Assembly (NCBI GenBank): GCA_030431485.1
Contig: JAUIIR010000013.1
Location: 1 to 64,000, forward strand
Length of the DNA: 64,000 nucleotides
From: Alphaproteobacteria bacterium
GTDB lineage: Bacteria > Pseudomonadota > Alphaproteobacteria > Rhodobacterales > Rhodobacteraceae
Direction of reading: 5' to 3'
Shown: positions 62,310 through 64,000 of the stretch, one piece after another
Layout of the letters: each line of letters opens with the position of its first letter
How positions within the stretch are numbered: the first letter of the stretch is position 1
Made by a program: the position numbers and the translations under genes
The notes under the pieces: generated by a model
Seen by the model: the letters and a program-made list of their open reading frames with translations, nothing else
Told to the model about the DNA's origin: nothing
Databases searched by the model: none

Positions 62310-62339
62310 GGAAATAATATTTAATAAAAAGAATATTCC
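62310..62339. promoter_or_regulatory. AT-rich inverted repeat between tdm and eamA
   Basis: GGAAATAATATT at 62310-62321 faces GAATATTCC at 62331-62339 in the 123-base divergent region. It is a candidate operator or promoter element. Similar GGAAA-ATATT strings occur upstream of dmmD and torR. Confidence 0.4.
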
Positions 62340-62405
62340 GAGATCCTGCGCGATGCAAGGGCAACGGCAAACCAGACGCAAGAAACCAACAAGACGGAGC
62401 AAGAA

Positions 62406-63251
62406 ATGAGCGCGATCAGCCTGGGCCTTGCGGCAGCGCTGTGCTGGGGCCTGCACGACATTGCGATCCGCTATCTCAGCCGGACAGTACCTCTCATGGG
62501 TGCGCTGTTTTTTGTGCTTCTGGCTGGATTGGTCTTCCAACTTGGGGCTCTTGCGACGACCGATGATCTGCGACTGCCTCAGGGTGACGCGCTGTGGCTG
62601 TCGATAGCGTCAGGTGCTGCCTTTCTGGTGGCAAGCCTTGGCCTGTACTATGCCTTTGAGCGTGGGCCGGTACGGTTGGTCAGCCCTATCATCGGCGCCT
62701 ACCCCATCGTGTCGCTTGGGTTGGCCGCTCTGACGGGCGCCGTGATCACATACGGGCAAATCACTGCAGTTGTTTTGATCATTGTCGGTGTCGGCGTTGT
62801 CGCAGCACTTGCCGACACAAGCGGCGACCCTGTGCCGGCAAAAGGACCGACGATTGTTTTGTCCATCATTTCGGCGCTGGGTTTTGCCTTCACTTTCAAG
62901 CTGGGCCAGACGGCCGCAGAACTGGATGGTGAGCTTCATGCCACCATGATGGCGCGCATTACTGCACTTGTCCTGCTCATCGGTCTAATTGCGATCCGTC
63001 GTGCCTCTTTGGCAGTCGGATGGTCGGCGATCGTACCACTGATCATCATGGGTGTTCTGGACGGGATCGCCTTGCTTGCCGTTGTTTCGGCGGGGACGTT
63101 AGAGCATCCTCAATTCGCTGCTGTATCATCCTCAATGTTCGGATTGTTCACCATTGTGCTTGCATGGGCGCTGCTGAAAGAACGGATGACCGCCCCGCAA
63201 TGGGGCGGCGTCGTGGTGGCCTTCATGGGAATCGGCTACCTCGCTCTGTAG
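62406..63251 (+). CDS. EamA/DMT-family transporter
   Basis: A 281-residue membrane protein with ten hydrophobic segments in two EamA repeats (SLGLAAALCWGLHDIAIRYLSR; VLSIISALGFAFTFKLGQ) and the end motif ALLKERMTAPQWGGVVVAFMGIGYLAL (as family signature). DMT proteins export or import metabolites such as amino acids; the substrate here is unknown. AAGAAATG is at the start, with AGCAAG upstream. Divergent from tdm and convergent with folD. Confidence 0.9.
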   Translation: MSAISLGLAAALCWGLHDIAIRYLSRTVPLMGALFFVLLAGLVFQLGALATTDDLRLPQGDALWLSIASGAAFLVASLGLYYAFERGPVRLVSPIIGAYPIVSLGLAALTGAVITYGQITAVVLIIVGVGVVAALADTSGDPVPAKGPTIVLSIISALGFAFTFKLGQTAAELDGELHATMMARITALVLLIGLIAIRRASLAVGWSAIVPLIIMGVLDGIALLAVVSAGTLEHPQFAAVSSSMFGLFTIVLAWALLKERMTAPQWGGVVVAFMGIGYLAL

Positions 63252-63255
63252 AAGC

Positions 63256-64000
63256 TCAGACTGTGAGACCATCAGGCTCCGGCAATCCATTGGCGCGACA
63301 GGCTGCTGTTAGTGTATTGGCCAGAAGACAGGCAATTGTCATCGGCCCGACGCCTCCGGGCACGGGTGTAATAGCCCCCGCAACCTCTGCGCAGCTTGTG
63401 TAGTGGCAATCACCTACCAAACGGGTCTTTCCCTCACCTTTTTCAGGAGCCTCAATACGGTTGATGCCAACATCAATCACCGTCGCACCGGGCTTGATCC
63501 AATCCCCAGGGACCATCTCCGGGCGGCCGACCGCTGCAACCACGATATCGGCGCGACGCACCACATCGGCGAGGTCTTTCGTGCGGCTGTGCGCGACGGT
63601 CACTGTACAGGACTCACCCAAAAGCAATTGCGCCATTGGCTTGCCGACGATGTTCGATCGTCCAATCACCACCGCGTTCATTCCGGACAGTGACCCATGA
63701 TGATCGCGCAGCATCATAAGACAGCCCAGCGGCGTACAAGGCACCATTGATTTCTGCCCAGTGCCCAGCAAACCCACGTTGGAAATATGGAAACCGTCCA
63801 CGTCTTTTGCCGGGTCAATTGAGTTTATAACGAGATCCTCGTCCAAATGATCGGGCAAAGGCAACTGTACCAGGATTCCGTGCACTTCAGGATTGGCGTT
63901 CAATTGTTGGATCAACGCCAGCAGTTCAGCTTCAGAGGTGTTTGCTGCCAGCTTATGCTCAAACGAGTTCATACCAACCTCGGTGGTCTGCTTGCCTTTG
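63256..64000 (-). CDS. folD: Methylenetetrahydrofolate dehydrogenase/cyclohydrolase FolD (partial)
   Basis: The C-terminal part of FolD, about 247 residues, with the gene continuing past the window edge. Family motifs are clear: [47 protein letters not shown] and [17 protein letters not shown] (given as identification of the folate and NADP sites). FolD oxidises 5,10-methylene-tetrahydrofolate to 10-formyl-tetrahydrofolate. Next to tdm and dmm it would process the one-carbon units released from TMAO and dimethylamine. A housekeeping role cannot be excluded. Confidence 0.96.
   Translation of the reverse strand, partial: KGKQTTEVGMNSFEHKLAANTSEAELLALIQQLNANPEVHGILVQLPLPDHLDEDLVINSIDPAKDVDGFHISNVGLLGTGQKSMVPCTPLGCLMMLRDHHGSLSGMNAVVIGRSNIVGKPMAQLLLGESCTVTVAHSRTKDLADVVRRADIVVAAVGRPEMVPGDWIKPGATVIDVGINRIEAPEKGEGKTRLVGDCHYTSCAEVAGAITPVPGGVGPMTIACLLANTLTAACRANGLPEPDGLTV

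Noticed and set aside
59913-62540. N-terminally extended Tdm starting at 62540
   Set aside because: The extra 86 residues run antisense into the divergent eamA gene, are highly basic and lack similarity; ATG at 62282 has a good ribosome site.

Overview
The window looks like chromosomal DNA of a marine alphaproteobacterium of the Roseobacter group (Rhodobacteraceae). The case rests on content: a GlpD/GlpSTPQU glycerol system, a dihydroxypropanesulfonate (DHPS) operon with its own TRAP transporter, the TMAO importer TmoXVW, the TMAO demethylase Tdm and the dimethylamine monooxygenase DmmDABC, all in GC-rich DNA with tightly packed genes. I see no rRNA, tRNA, CRISPR array, insertion sequence or phage gene.

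Layout. (1) 1-6.8 kb: glycerol import and oxidation (glpU, glpQ, glpP, glpT, glpS, glpD on minus, divergent glpR), then cobQ. (2) 8.3-16.3 kb: a LacI-type regulator with two strong palindromic operators faces an operon for DHPS uptake and oxidation: a small membrane protein, TRAP genes, hpsN, an SDR (hpsO), a zinc alcohol dehydrogenase (hpsP) and uspA. (3) 16.3-21.7 kb: an MscS channel, the fructose-type ABC importer frcBCA and a ROK-type regulator. (4) 21.7-28.7 kb: one minus-strand operon gntR, ligM-like O-demethylase, dctP-dctQ-dctM, catechol 2,3-dioxygenase-like, arylamine N-acetyltransferase; this reads as uptake, demethylation and ring cleavage of a methoxylated aromatic. (5) 28.7-39.2 kb: an AraC-type regulator divergent from an operon of two aldehyde dehydrogenases around a branched-chain-amino-acid-type ABC importer, ending in a flotillin-like protein. 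(6) 39.2-43.6 kb: a TauE/SafE permease, then a quinone-stress-type set (DoxX, YgiD-like dioxygenase, glutathionyl-hydroquinone reductase) with a divergent LysR.

(7) 43.7-64 kb: methylated-amine metabolism. TmoXVW would import TMAO, Tdm would split it to dimethylamine and formaldehyde, DmmABC would demethylate dimethylamine, and DmmD, the Tdm C-terminal domain and FolD tie the released carbon to tetrahydrofolate. A TorT/TorS/TorR sensory system sits inside this cluster without any TMAO reductase gene, and the tmoX-torR intergenic region carries repeats that match the Escherichia coli tor-box decamer closely (best copy 9 of 10). This rewiring of a respiratory TMAO sensor to TMAO import and catabolism is the most interesting signal in the window. 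No flavin monooxygenase (tmm) and no monomethylamine genes are present here.

Other points of note: an ammonium-channel homologue beside dmm with changed residues at the expected substrate-recruitment site, followed by a 71-residue membrane protein; a LivF ATPase with a 149-residue Ala/Pro-rich tail; hairpins that separate binding-protein genes from the rest of their operons; and non-canonical ABC signature motifs in GlpT and LivG. Functions are assigned from motifs and family memory only; no database search was run.
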